Origin: Henricia sp. BOLD:AAB3569
Lineage: Eukaryota > Echinodermata > Asteroidea > Spinulosida > Echinasteridae
NCBI GenBank assembly: GCA_037783545.1
Contig: JBBELK010000329.1
Location: forward strand, 944,501 to 1,008,500
Direction of reading: 5' to 3'
DNA length: 64,000 nucleotides
Made by a program: the position numbers and the translations under genes. Shown here piece by piece: positions 11,290 through 23,940 of this stretch. Each line of letters begins with the position of its first letter. Within the stretch, counting starts at the first letter, position 1. Below the pieces are notes generated by a model that worked only from the letters and a program-made list of their open reading frames with translations, did not search any database and was not told the DNA's origin.

Positions 11290-14200
11290 GTCAAAACGCA
11301 ATCAAGTATCAACCAATACTCAAGCAGTCTTGGGAGCATGTGTGATGGTCTAGTAGATATTTGGGGAGCTGTTAGGGGGAATGCTACAATCGAACTGCTG
11401 ATAGGGTTGTGCGTCTTGGCCAGGTAGCCACCTAGTTGAAGCAAGATGGTTCAGCAGCCGATTTCACGAAAGAGTGCGCAGCTTGCGCAACTTTTGCAAA
11501 ATGGCGCAAGCCCCATAGCTTGCCTGTAATTTTCACAGGAATGTTGCGCAGCCTACGCAATAAAATGTTGCGCAAGGGGACTTACGCAGTGCGTAAGGAT
11601 TCGTGAAATCGGCTGCTTGTGATTTCCTGATGGCAGCGGTAATAATGGCTACAGTGCTAGAGTATCCTGCTTTGTTCATATCTAAACCGCCCTCTTTTGA
11701 AAATTGGTCGTCGTTATGCACGCGAACCCTGTTTTGCATAAATTTGGTTTGGTAATGATGCCAAAGGTAACATAATTTAAAAACAATTTGACATGCGACC
11801 TCATTCCTAAACAAAATTTATGCAAAACATGATGCGTGTGCATAATGCCGGGCATGTTTTGGTTTGCTGTGAAGCCAGAGGGCACATCGTCTATCCAAAA
11901 ATCATTAAAGTCATTCTTACCCTCATCCAGTGACGGTTTACTGATCCTAGAACGGATAGGGTCTTCACTCTGCCAAATATCTTCTTCGCTTTCTCCAAAC
12001 AGGATGGACTTGCAGGAGTGAGTTTTGTTGAGGTCTTGAAGCAGGAGACGCTGTTGGTTGGAACCATAAGAGAGTATGGGAATAATATGGCCAAGCAGTT
12101 TGGTACATTCTAATGGTCGTGGGTTCGATTCACGACTGCATCCACGGCAGGGTTTTCCATCATAAGTCCTCAAAAGCCTTAACATGTCCATCACAAGTCC
12201 CTGGGTCTTAATTCAAGTCACAAGCTATTCAAATGAACTCCAACAAAGGCATTCTTTTGTGCATGTTCATCCTTTGCTTCTTGTTACTGGGCTTGTGATG
12301 GACTTGAACGGGACTTGTCACGGACTTGTGATTTTATCGGCTCTGGACATGTGGTAGACTTGTGATGGACTCGACTTGACTGTGCGTTTGCCCTTGGGCA
12401 AGTCACTTTGTCATAAGCTACCAGCTGGTACAGCTCCTTGCCAATACTGCCTCTAGATTCATCGTGATCCCTGGGGAGCAGGGGCAGGGGAGCAGGAGCA
12501 GGGGCAGGGGAGCAGGAGCAGGGGAAGGGGAGCAGGGGAAGGGGAGCAGGGGCAGGGGAGCAGGGGCAGGGGAGCAGGGGCAGGGGAGCAGGGGCAGGGG
12601 AGCAGGGGCAGGGGAGCAGGGGCAGGGGAGCAGGGGATCAGGGGATCAGGGGGATCAGGGGATCAGGGAGGCCACCATGAGAATCATGGGGTACCAACCT
12701 GGTTGACAATTCTGCAAGCATTCCTGATGGCGTCTGCTAACAGCTGGTACAGCTCCTTGCCAATAATGCTTCTAGATCCGTCATCCCTGGGAAGGGGGCA
12801 GGGGGAGGGGAGGGGGCAGGGGGAGGGGAGGGGGCAGGGGGAGGGGAGGGGGCAGGGGGAGGGGAGGGGGCAGGGGGAGGGGAGGGGGCAGGGGGAGGGG
12901 AGGGGGCAGGGGGAGGGGAGGGGGCAGGGGGAGGGGAGGGGGCAGGGGGAGGGGAGGTGCCACCATGAGAATCTTGGGGTACCTACCAGGGCTGCTTTCG
13001 AGCGCTCGTCCCTGGTGCTCCCAGGTGGTGGAAACGTTACGTCACACACATGCTTACACACGCTTCGGGCGAGCAGCATGGAGCACCATGGAGCACCATG
13101 TGCCGCGCTCGAAAGCAGCCCTGGTTGACAATTCTGCAAGCATTCCTGATGGCGTCTGCTAACAGCTGGTACAGCTCCTTGCCAATAATGCTTCTAGATC
13201 CGTCATCCCTGGGAAGGGGGCAGGGGGAGGGGAGGGGGAGGGGAGGGGGCAGGGGGAGGGGAGGGGGCAGGGGGAGGGGAGGTGCCACCATGAGAATCTT
13301 GGGGTACCTACCTGGTTGACAATTCTGCAAGCATTCCTGATGGTGTCTGCTAACAGCTGGTACAGCTCTTTGCCAATACTACTTCTAGATTCATCGTCAT
13401 CCCTGGGGAGGGAGAAGGGGAGGGGGGTCACAAACAACAACATTAACACCTTGGCAGTGGCTGTCCTAAATCTTACGTGATTTTTGATTCCAATAAGAAA
13501 ACTCGTCTTTGTTTACCTACTAATGCATATTCATGCGCGCGCGCAATACCTCGCTAAAAAGATTTAGTACAATAGCTTACCCACGGTCCAATGCATGCCC
13601 CCCGAGTATATAATGGTCAGAAAGCCACCGTCCTCTCATAGATTTTCCCAGTGAACGATGTAGCTCTAACAGGGTGGGATGGTAAACAAAGGTGAGTTTT
13701 CTTATTGGAATCAAAAATCACGTAAGATTTAGGACATTCCAATACAGAAAACATCACCTTTGTTTACCTACTAATGCAGAGTAGCACCGTAAAAATGCAC
13801 AAAGAAGGGTGGGAAGGGGGCATGCAAAAAGACAGTACTAGTAGTATACAGTAAGCCTAGCAGACGAAAAATAGGCAGTACCGTTACAAAACCAAATTAT
13901 CCAAGTTATTATGGAAATGGTATAATAGCTAAACCTTACGTTAATACAGTAGGTCTAGCTACCAAACAAGTGAAAATATTGTCACATACCAAAGACGTCC
14001 AAACCATTATTGAGATGGTGTTGGAGTTGAAGATGTTTTCCTGCCTGCTGATCGAGCCGTAGTTTGGAGAACTGTCCTCCCCATACGGCCCTCCGCTTGT
14101 ATCACATCCTTGAGGTAACATGAAGTGAATGTGGAGGGGTTTTTCCAGCAGGCAGCCTTCATAATCTCTGGTATTGGCACTCCAAGCAGATGAGCCCAGG

Positions 14201-17200
14201 ACGCTGCCGCACTGCGGGTCTCGTGAGCCTTGACTTGAGATCCAGGATGGTGGGATAGGCCAATGGCCTCCAACAACCATCGAGAGATCGTGGTCACAGA
14301 GGCTGGGCGATGTGGACGTATTGTAGTGATGAACAACTGCTTGACGTCGCCCCTCAGCTGCTGAGTACGAGCGATGTAGAACTTGAGGGCTCGTACAGGG
14401 CACCACCATTTATCCTCTTCCACTGAAGAGAAAGATGTCAAGCTTGGCACAAAAATGTCAGGCGGTGAAAAATTCATGGATTGGTTCTTTGTCAGGAACT
14501 TCACATGAGGTATTAGCCTAACACCTCCTGGCTCCCAGCGGATGTGGCCAGAGTCAATAGAAAGAGCATGGATTTCACTTCTGCGTCGAGCCGTAGCTGC
14601 AGCCAAAAGAAAAGCTGTTTTAACAGTCAACTGGTGCAGTGAAGCAGAACCTAAAGGTTCAAAAGGTGCTCTGGCTAGTTGAACAAGGACAGTGCCCATG
14701 TCCCAGGATGGTATCAGTTTCTTGACAGGTGGACGCAGAGTAAACATGCCTTTGATGAGGTGCGATAATGCAGAATTGGTCGACACTGATGAGCCATCCA
14801 GAAAACCTTTGTGAAGGACAGCAATGGCTGATCTGTATCCCTTTATAGTGGAAATTTGGAGGCCCGTGTGGAAAAGGTGCATCAAAAAATCCCCCAACTT
14901 TGTTACAGATGCAGAGTAGGGATCTGTAGTTTCCGAGGAGCACCACTTGACGAAATGCTGTAATCAACTATCGTAAGTACGTTTAGTGGATTGCCGTCTG
15001 CTTTGGGTTGCCACGGACGAAGCGTCTTCCGAAAGACCTGCCGATCTGAAAGATGACTTGACAGCATCCATGCAGATAGATGAAGAGCCTCTGGGTTTGG
15101 ATGTAGGATCTTGGATTTCGGTTGAGACAGAAGATCCAACCGTTTTGGAAGGATTATAGGAGGATGAATAAGCAGACTCAGAAGCCTTGGGAACCAAGTC
15201 TGTCTTGGCCAGTATGGTGCAATCAGGATGATCCTGCAGACTTCCTTCTCAATTTTTGACAGAACTCGTGGGAGGAGAGATATTGGTGGGAAGGCGTAGG
15301 CCAGAAACCCCGACTAGCTCATGCTGAGTGCATCGGTTGCAAGAGCTTGGGCATGATAGTACCGGGTACAGAACGTCGGAAGCTGGTTGTTCAGGTGTGA
15401 TGCAAACAGATCCACATTGGGGGTGCCGAGGATGCCGAAGACGTGGCGTACTACTCCCCGATGTAGAGTCCATTCTGTCGGTAAAACGTGGCCTCGTGGT
15501 CAGGGTTACTGAAGGATAAGGTCGAGGGAAGACAGTTCCCAATAGGCCGTATTCCTGAACGTGGAGGGCGCTGTCAAGTGGTCCGCGCCCATCGTGCGTT
15601 ATGTTCGAACACAAAACGCGCTACGCGCACACGCCTTCCAAACGTTTATTTTGAATGGAAATCTGTGCGCGCGACACAGGTCTGCGGGCTCCGCGTACGC
15701 GACTTTTCCCCACGTACGTATGCACGTACCCCCACTTTTCTACTGTCGTCTATGGACATATTCCCCCAAATCACCTTGTTCGAGCGCCCTCACGCGTTCA
15801 GGAATACGGTCTATAGGAGGTTTTCCTTGGGGAGCCACCAGCGGAGATGAGCACGAATAAAGCTGGTGACCGGAACTGCCTTCGTCATTGGGTCGAGCCG
15901 AGGACGATAGTGGAAGAGGATATGCAGCTGGAGAGGGCGCATTCGCATCCGACACCAAGGAACCAGGTCGACGAGGCTTGCCAGAAGACCAAGGAGTCGA
16001 AGCCATGCCTGAGCTGAAGCAGTATCCACTGAAAGGAGAAGCTGGATGCATTCCTGAAGATTCCGACATCTCTCCTCGGTAGGAGTGGCCCTGCCTAGGG
16101 TAGTGTCGAGAACGGCCCCTAGAAACGTTGGTCATTGAGAAGGGATTAGTGATGATTTTTCCCGGTTTATGATAAATCCCAAGTGCGTGGTCAGATGTAC
16201 TGTCTGATAGAGGGATTGAAGGACAACCTGGGGTGATGGACCCATAATTAGCCAATCGTCCAGGTAAAGGGAAATGTGTATGTGCTTCTGTCGTAGGAAG
16301 GCTGCGATAATCTTGGTTACTCTCGTAAAGACCCTTGGAGCTGTTGATAGACCGAAGGGAAGGCAACGAAACTGGAAAATTGTTCCCTTGTACATGAATT
16401 GTAGAAACTTCTGATGAGGAACAAAAATGGGAATGTGCAGATAGGCATCCTTGAGATCCAAGGAGGTCGCCCACCAACCGCGAGGAAGAAACTGAAGTAC
16501 TGTTGACAATGTTTCCATCCTGAAGTGTTTTGGTTTGATGAAAACGTTCAGAGGGCGGAGGTTGATGATGGGTCGCCACTTGTTGGGTTTCTTGGGTGCA
16601 AGGAAGAAGACCGACGTAAACCCTTGAGTCCCCAATTGGAGAGGAATTATGGCACCTTTCTCCACCAGGGAATTGATCTCGTCTTCTAAAATTTTCCGAC
16701 GAGCCCTGTTGCTGGGTACTGGAGTGGGACGACCTGCAGGGAGAGTGGGGGGGGAATGCTGGTAAATTCCAGGCGATAGCCGGAGGACACCTGTAAAACC
16801 CAACTGTCTGATGTGATCATTTGCCATTGATGAAGAAAATTCAAAAGACGCCCTCCCACTGGTCCCGAGATGTCTGGAATGGTAACCTTGTTGTAGTCAC
16901 TTGCCCCTAGGACCCCATGTCCATCGGGGCTTGGAGGGACACGTCGCTCTGGTGGGCTGGTTAGAATTTTATGAACGAGAAGCAGGACGCGAGGCTCTGA
17001 ACTGGACCTTACTATAAGACTGATTTGGTCGTCTAGGCATCTTGGGCTTTTCTTGGTGTGTCTGGCGTGATGAAGAAAAAGGGCGATGTGGCTGTCGTAA
17101 ATCCAATTTTTCCTCCGCTTTCAGGCGCTTAGCTTCCTGCAACCAAACTTCGTTGAATTTACCGTCGAAGAAGTCGTTGCCTGTGAGAGGAAGACCTTCC

Positions 17201-20200
17201 ATTCTTTCCCTGGAGCCAATGGACGGCCAACGAAGACAGTCCAGAATTAGGGAACGACGCAAGAGGGTAGTCATAGCAGAACCATATGAAAACTCCCTAA
17301 GACATAAGCCGAGGCAATCATCCATAAACTTGAACATCTCTGGTAGTACCGTAGCGTCAAACTGAGATGGATCTTCTTGTGCTCGGGCAAGGGCATCCGA
17401 AAGGAGAATGGAATAAGATGAAATCTTGGCGCCGAACCGCAAATGGGAATCGAGGAGACCTAAACGGTGATCCAAGCGTCTTGTTGCGTCATCAAAAACT
17501 TTCTTCTTGAACTGAGAGTTTTCTCGTCTGAGTGCATCTTTAACCTCCGAAGACATGGTAGGAGTGGAAAAGAACTTCCCTTCGTCTGTAGCATTACTGA
17601 GAAACATGTCCTTTTCATATGGTTTAACCGAAGGAATAGACTGTTTTACCTGAACTGTTGCAAAAGCATCTTCCATGATGTTCGCACAAAAACTATCTAC
17701 GGGAAATTCATGTCTGGGAGAAATTGAAGATACCGTACCCCTGCGAAAAGATGGACGAGAAATTTCCACAGGTGGTAGTTGAGGAAAATCCAAGGCGTGG
17801 CTAACCGCTGGCATCACGATTCTACTTCGTTGAAGAACAGAAATATCTTCCTCATGTGTTGGATTGGATGACAACGAAAAGAGTGAAGAAGATCTGGAAC
17901 GATCAAAAACTTCCAAATGCGGTGGTGAACGACTTCGGGAGTGTCGAAAATAGGAGTGTCTTCGCATCGGGGAGTGTACACGTTGACGCACGGGTGAACG
18001 TGATCGGTGCCCGGAACGGCGCCGCGATCGAGATCGTGAACGAGATCTGTGCCGGGAACGATGTGGAGATCGTGAACGAGATCGTGAAAAATGTCGAGAA
18101 AAATATTCCCGGCCGTGATGGTGGTGATCCTGGAACTGATGTTCGGGATAAGATTCTTGACGAGGGTAGTCACGATGCGAAGTAGGGATATAATCCGGAA
18201 CGTTATGAGCTGATAACATGGCGCTCGATGAAAAAGACGATCGAGGGACTAAGCCAAACTCACTCTGTACCAACACTGGAGGTTGTTGAAAACTGCCGGT
18301 GGTGAAAATCGATGAAAACGTTGTTGATGGTGGTGGTGGTGGTGCCCCAAGCCCCTGTGACCTAGCGGGGTTATGGATCGGGCCATTATTAGGCGAACCA
18401 GGAACACCCCATGACGAAGGATATCCTCCTTCCATCGCACGCCTGTGATCTTCCAGACTGGCAAATGGGTGCTGAGGTTCCGCTGGCTGATGTCGCCTGT
18501 TGAACCTCGGAGTGCTTGGAGTGTTGCACCGATGGCTGAACCGCGGGTGATTTAGTCGTTGTAGATTTACATGTACGTTTGGAGCGGGAAGACTCCGCCA
18601 TTATTGTAGTACTTTTAGTTAAACACAGCGAAAGATGAACGCACTGCACGGCGCTGAAAATCTATGAGAGGACGGTGGCTTTCTGACCATTATATACTCG
18701 GGGGGCATGCATTGGACCGTGGGTGAGCTATTGTACTAAATCTTTTCAGCGAGGTATTGCGCGCGCGCATGAATATGCATTAGTAGGTAAACAAAGGTGA
18801 TGTTTTCTGTATTGGAATCTAGCATTTAACAGCTGATGTTCTAACACTATAGAAAGCGGTGGTATGAGTATCAATATTTGACAATTCTTGCTACATTGCC
18901 TCCGACAGATTTTCTCAAATAAACTAGTTTTCGTTTGTTGTAGATTCTTAGAGTCATTAAGAATTCTTCCAAATCGGCAAAACGAATATAAGAGCATCAA
19001 AATCATCAAATGCTTTTCCACACAGTATCCCCCTAGCTAGTTGGCATTGTGCCAACTGAAAATATATATAGTGTAACCTTAAATCAAACTTGAAACATTT
19101 TCCTGACCTTGAGTGGAATAATACTTCCACTTGGTTAGTGTGGATGCGAAGGATGAGCCAGAAGTCTGGCATCAGCTGTTGATGTCGTCTTTGCTCAGCC
19201 GTACAATCTTGAGAATCGTCAAGTTCCTGATCGCTTGAGCCTCCCTCATAACCTGGTCACAATGTGAGAAAAGGTAAACATGGATGGTTAAAGTATGACT
19301 TTGAGATCGCTAATCAATCTCTAAGTTTCTGTGCCTCAAAAAGGGCTTCAAAACAGCAGCGTAGTGCCCTCAAAAAGACCAGCAAAACAGAGGGAAAGAA
19401 CGAAATTAGTGACCTCACCACTAAAAAACATACCACTGGGCCCCACTAAAAAGCAATGCCCCCTCCCCCCAACCCACCCCCAACCCACCCCCAACCCAAC
19501 CCAACCCAACCCAACCCAACCCCACCCCACCCCACCCCACCCCACCCCACCCCACCCCACCCACCATTTTTAATTAACTCTCTTGCCGTTTTATTGTATA
19601 CATGTATTTTATATATGTCTTAATTGTGTTAACTGGGACCTATGGGAGAACAGTTTTTATAAACTGAATGGGTGCCCCAGTATAAATAATAAATAAATAC
19701 CTTCCTCATCATTGTCATTCAGACTTCCCGTGTAGCTGATTTGAGAGCTCGGTGGACCACTTGAAGTCGCCGAGACTAACACAGCATGCCTACGGCCAAT
19801 GAGTGGCGCATCAGATTCAGAGCTTTGGCTCGAGGTCCTCTCTAGTGGTTTCAAAACAGTCATATCTTGCTGAACGAGAGAAGGGGCATCTCCAACGAGT
19901 CTGGTTGGCTCTGAGCTGGCTCGAGTTCTCTCTTGGTTTTCACTTGAGATTGCGTCTTCTTCACACATTGTAAAAGAATCTGATTTGTGAGTCAGGGTCG
20001 TCGTGCTGGTGCTGGACGTTGAGCTGAGACTACGGCCATCTTTAGATTCATCGACTAGAAGGGACTCGCCCTGAGTGGTCGTAAGATCGGTCTGAGATCG
20101 GCTCATCTCTGGTACATCACGACAACTCTCGACTTGAGAACAGCTTGCTTGGGAAAGGACAATAAAACTTGTTGAGTTACGTCGCAAGCTGTTGCTCTCT

Positions 20201-23200
20201 TCTGCATTTCTTTCCAGGGTCTTTACCTCTCCAGAGTCTTCAAGAGAGCTTTGCTGATTTGTTGAATCGCTTCTGGCCACCTCATGTAGGTCTGTAATTT
20301 GGACATCTGCAGCATGTGATGGTCGCTTAACATCCGAATCATGCTCCTCCGACAAGATTTGAATTGAGCTGTCACTACTTCCCGATATGTTTCCTTCTAG
20401 TTCTCGTGATTTCTCAGTCTCTTTCGAGCTAGGATCCCGGTTTTTTTCTGCGATTCCAAGTGACATCACAGCCCCACCCACTTTGCACGGCGAAGGCGGG
20501 GTGCATATAATAGTTGTGGATGGAAAACTGCTGCTCCTGACAGCTTTTGGCAACTCGCCGACACTAGAGGGCACCTTATCATTGACTAAACGGTCTGGCT
20601 CTTGTTCGCCGAGATTCTCCAGTGCACTCTGTAAGGCTTGGTTCTGTATGGTATTTTCAATGCGTGTCTGGTCGTACATTAGATGATAGTAATGACTGAC
20701 CTTACACAACTCGCAGCCTGGAATGTCTGTACTTTCAAGTTCCTTTGAAACAAAACCAAAAACATGATATTTATTCCGTCTACTGCAGGAAGTCGCTATA
20801 ATGAAGATTTTGGGAAACATTAAAAACAAAGACCAAGTCAAATTAGTTCAATTCACAAGTTACAAAAAATACCAAGTGAAGTAATTCAAGTCAAGAACAC
20901 TACTGTCTTCAATAATAAGAGCAATGTTAGTTTAATAAAACATATCTCTTATGACAGGAAAAAATTAGTCCCAGTCCTTTGTTCTTCATTATTTTTATTC
21001 CTGACAAAACATGCCCAGAGACATGTTGGCCATAGTGGGACTCAAACCCACAACCTTCCGATTGTGAGTCAAGCTTCATACCCACTAGACCACATACATT
21101 CTCAATGCTAGTCGTCCCTGGTTTACAATCTGCCATCTCACCTCGGTAAACTTGGCAAGACTCTCCTCCGGCCCAAAGACAAACTCCAGTGGTATCTCGG
21201 CCGCTTTGCAAGAAGGTTTGTTCTGGTGGGAGTCTTTGACGTGTTGGGCAACCATGTCCAGCATTTCCAAGGTAACAAAAAAGATGTGATGCTTAGCAAA
21301 GGCGATCTCGTCCTTCAGAAGCCATTTAATCTAAAGACAGGATAAAGTGGTGGCAAAATTAGTCACACTTTGATAATAAAAGCAATGTTAATAGAGCATT
21401 ATAAATGCCTTGTTCTTGATTGCTGGTAATGAAAGATTCCTGTTGTTAATTTGCAAAGTATTTTTCTACTCGGGCCTAAAATAAGTTTTTTTTTTTTTCA
21501 GGTGTTGTATCAATTCAATTCAATTCAATATTTTATTTCATCACAATTAAAAAACTTTAAAAGTGAAATTCATCTTCCCAATGTGCACACAGAAACAATA
21601 TAAAACCTACATAATTTAGACACGTAAAAGTTCATATTAAATTTAAAACATCCATAAAAACAAAAAAGTAAGAATGTATACAAAAAAGCGTACCCTTATA
21701 AGCAGCAACTCATATCCGCTTGTACTACGTTATTTAAAAAGTTTTGATCCGATTTAGAAAAATTTCAAACAGTATTTATCTGATAAAATTCAAATTGTAC
21801 AAGTGAATGGGCACTGGGTAAAAAAGAAAATCTGAACCGGTTTGTGTGAGTGGGGAGTGCACGAAATCTTCCTGATCGGAGGACGTGTAAAGATGAATGG
21901 AGAGGATGAGTTGGGTCTTGGGTTATAGTCTGCAGTTTTGTAAGATTGTTTCCATTATTTCGTTCATCTGTTTTACTTCCCAACCAATTATTTTCTTTGC
22001 AGTTTCAGTGATCCGTTCAATTTTCTTCCGGTTTTTTACAGTTAGGTTATTGTACCATACAATGCAACTAAAAGAAATGATTGACTGAACAACACTCTGG
22101 TAAAATAAATGCAAAATTGAATCACGGACATTAAAAGAGCTTAACTTCCTGAGAAAATATAACCTCTGGTTTGCCTTAGCACAAATTCTCTGAGTATTTT
22201 TGTTCCAATTCAACCTGTTATCGATGACTGTCCCAAGATACTTGTACTCAGTGACATTTTCAACACATTCAGTTCTTATACTAACATGTCCAGCATTGTG
22301 TCGTTTTTTACGAAAGTCAAAAATAAGTTCTTTTGTTTTGGATACGTTGAGCACAAGAAAATTGTCATCGCACCATCGAACAAATTGTTCTATTTCAGTT
22401 CTATAATCAGACTCATCGTTTTTAAGGATCAAGCCAGACAATGATGTATCGTCAGCATATTTTACAACAGAACAAGTTTTCGTGTTGCAACGATAGTCAC
22501 TGGTATAAAGTGAGAAAAGAACTGGCGACAGGACACATCCTTGTGGCGCTCCAGTATCAGTGTAGACACGTCAGAGAGTGAACTGCCTACTCTCACTCTC
22601 TGGGGTCTGGCCATCAAAAAGTCTCTAATCCACAAAGACAGAAATGGACAAATGTCCATGTTCTGTAATTTATTTAAGAGATTGTGGGGCTGCATTGAAT
22701 TAAAAGCCGACGAGAAGTCAATGAATAATGTCCTCACGTAAGCTCCGGGTTTGTCCAGATGTTTATAGACATTATGTAAAAGTGTGGCAACTGCATCATC
22801 AACCCCTCGCTTGGCACAATATGCAAATTGATAGGGATCAGCAAACATCTTGGTCTGTGCCAGGAGTAGATCTTTGATGATCGTCTCAAAACACTTCATT
22901 ACAACAGCTGTGAGAGCAACTGGTCGATAATCGTTTAGAGCAGATGGTTTGGCTACTTTGGGTACTGGGAAAACAATTGACGATTTCCACAAGTTTGGAA
23001 TCCGGTGCGAGTCAAGTGACCATTGAAAAAGGTCACGGAACACTGGCGACAGTTCTTTGTGGCAGCTTTTCAGGATTTTCCCGGAGACTCCATCTGGACC
23101 CTTTGCTATATTAATTTTTGCTTTCTTTAAAGCATTCTCCACAGCAAGCCTACTGAGTTCCAGTCTATTGTTGTCGTTTGCCTTCACAATCAGCGCCTTG

Positions 23201-23903
23201 CCAATAAGCGTGTTTGCATCGCTAAAATCAGCTGCGTCAAAGCGACTGAAAAAAACATTTAGTTCGTTTACAAATTTAATGGGGTTGCCTGGCGGATTGA
23301 TGATTTTCGTTTTGAGTCCACAACCAGTAATTGTTTTCAGTCCCTGCCGGGCGCTTTTAGGGTCATTGAGACGGAAACTGTCCACCGTATTGTCTCTTGC
23401 CTGCTTTTATCTGTGCGGTAATTTTCCGTTGAATATTGCGTTTTTCTGGTAGATCACCATTTCTCACAGCAATGTTTTTCTTTGCCAAAAGGGATCTTAT
23501 TTCCTTTGATATCCAAGGCTTGTTGTTAGGGAATAATTTGAGTTCTTTTTCCGGTACTATCATGTCCTCACAAAATTTTATATATCCACTTACTGCTTCG
23601 GCAGCTTCATCAATCGTATTTTGCTTCATAAAAACACACCAATCTGTGCAGTCAAAACATGCACGTAATGTTTCGGTGTTTTCATCTGTCCATTTCTTTA
23701 CTCTTTTAATGGATGGTTTTTGTTGTTTCAGCTTTTGTTTATATTGCGGCACTAAATGTACCATGTCGTGGTCTGAAGCGCCTAGGCCTGCTTTCCTATA
23801 GGATTTGTACCCATTAGCAACGTTGCCGTAGCATTTGTCCAATGTTTCAAAAAGGTGAAACAGAATTTTGTTCTTGTTTCCACCACTTGTTTCCACCACT
23901 TGT

Positions 23904-23940
<37 letters not shown>

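Larger units (their letters stand above)
13463..18818 (-). mobile_element. DIRS-like tyrosine-recombinase retrotransposon
   Basis: A 5.36-kb element in the SZT2 intron between exons 34 and 35, same orientation as the host gene. Inverted terminal repeats lie at 13463-13655 and 18655-18818. At 13690-13780 there is an internal complementary region: its first half is the complement of the left terminus and its second half the complement of the right terminus, joined at AGGAC-ATTCC. This arrangement is specific to DIRS elements, which replicate through a circle. Gag, RT/RNase H and tyrosine recombinase follow in order on the minus strand. Frameshifts, a stop and a nested MITE make it non-autonomous. 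Confidence 0.93.

Noticed and set aside
12684..13139. Pro/Leu- or Gly/Gln-rich open frames across the G-rich arrays
   Set aside because: Low-complexity readings of minisatellites on both strands; only the exon 35 pieces within them are conserved.
19657..20841. 394-codon open frame as a separate gene
   Set aside because: It is SZT2 exon 33: the upstream acceptor and downstream donor keep the SZT2 phase, and the neighbouring exons match the family on both sides.
21923..23385. Intact reverse transcriptase gene
   Set aside because: The RT catalytic segment is in a different frame from the upstream RT motifs and the 5' end is missing.
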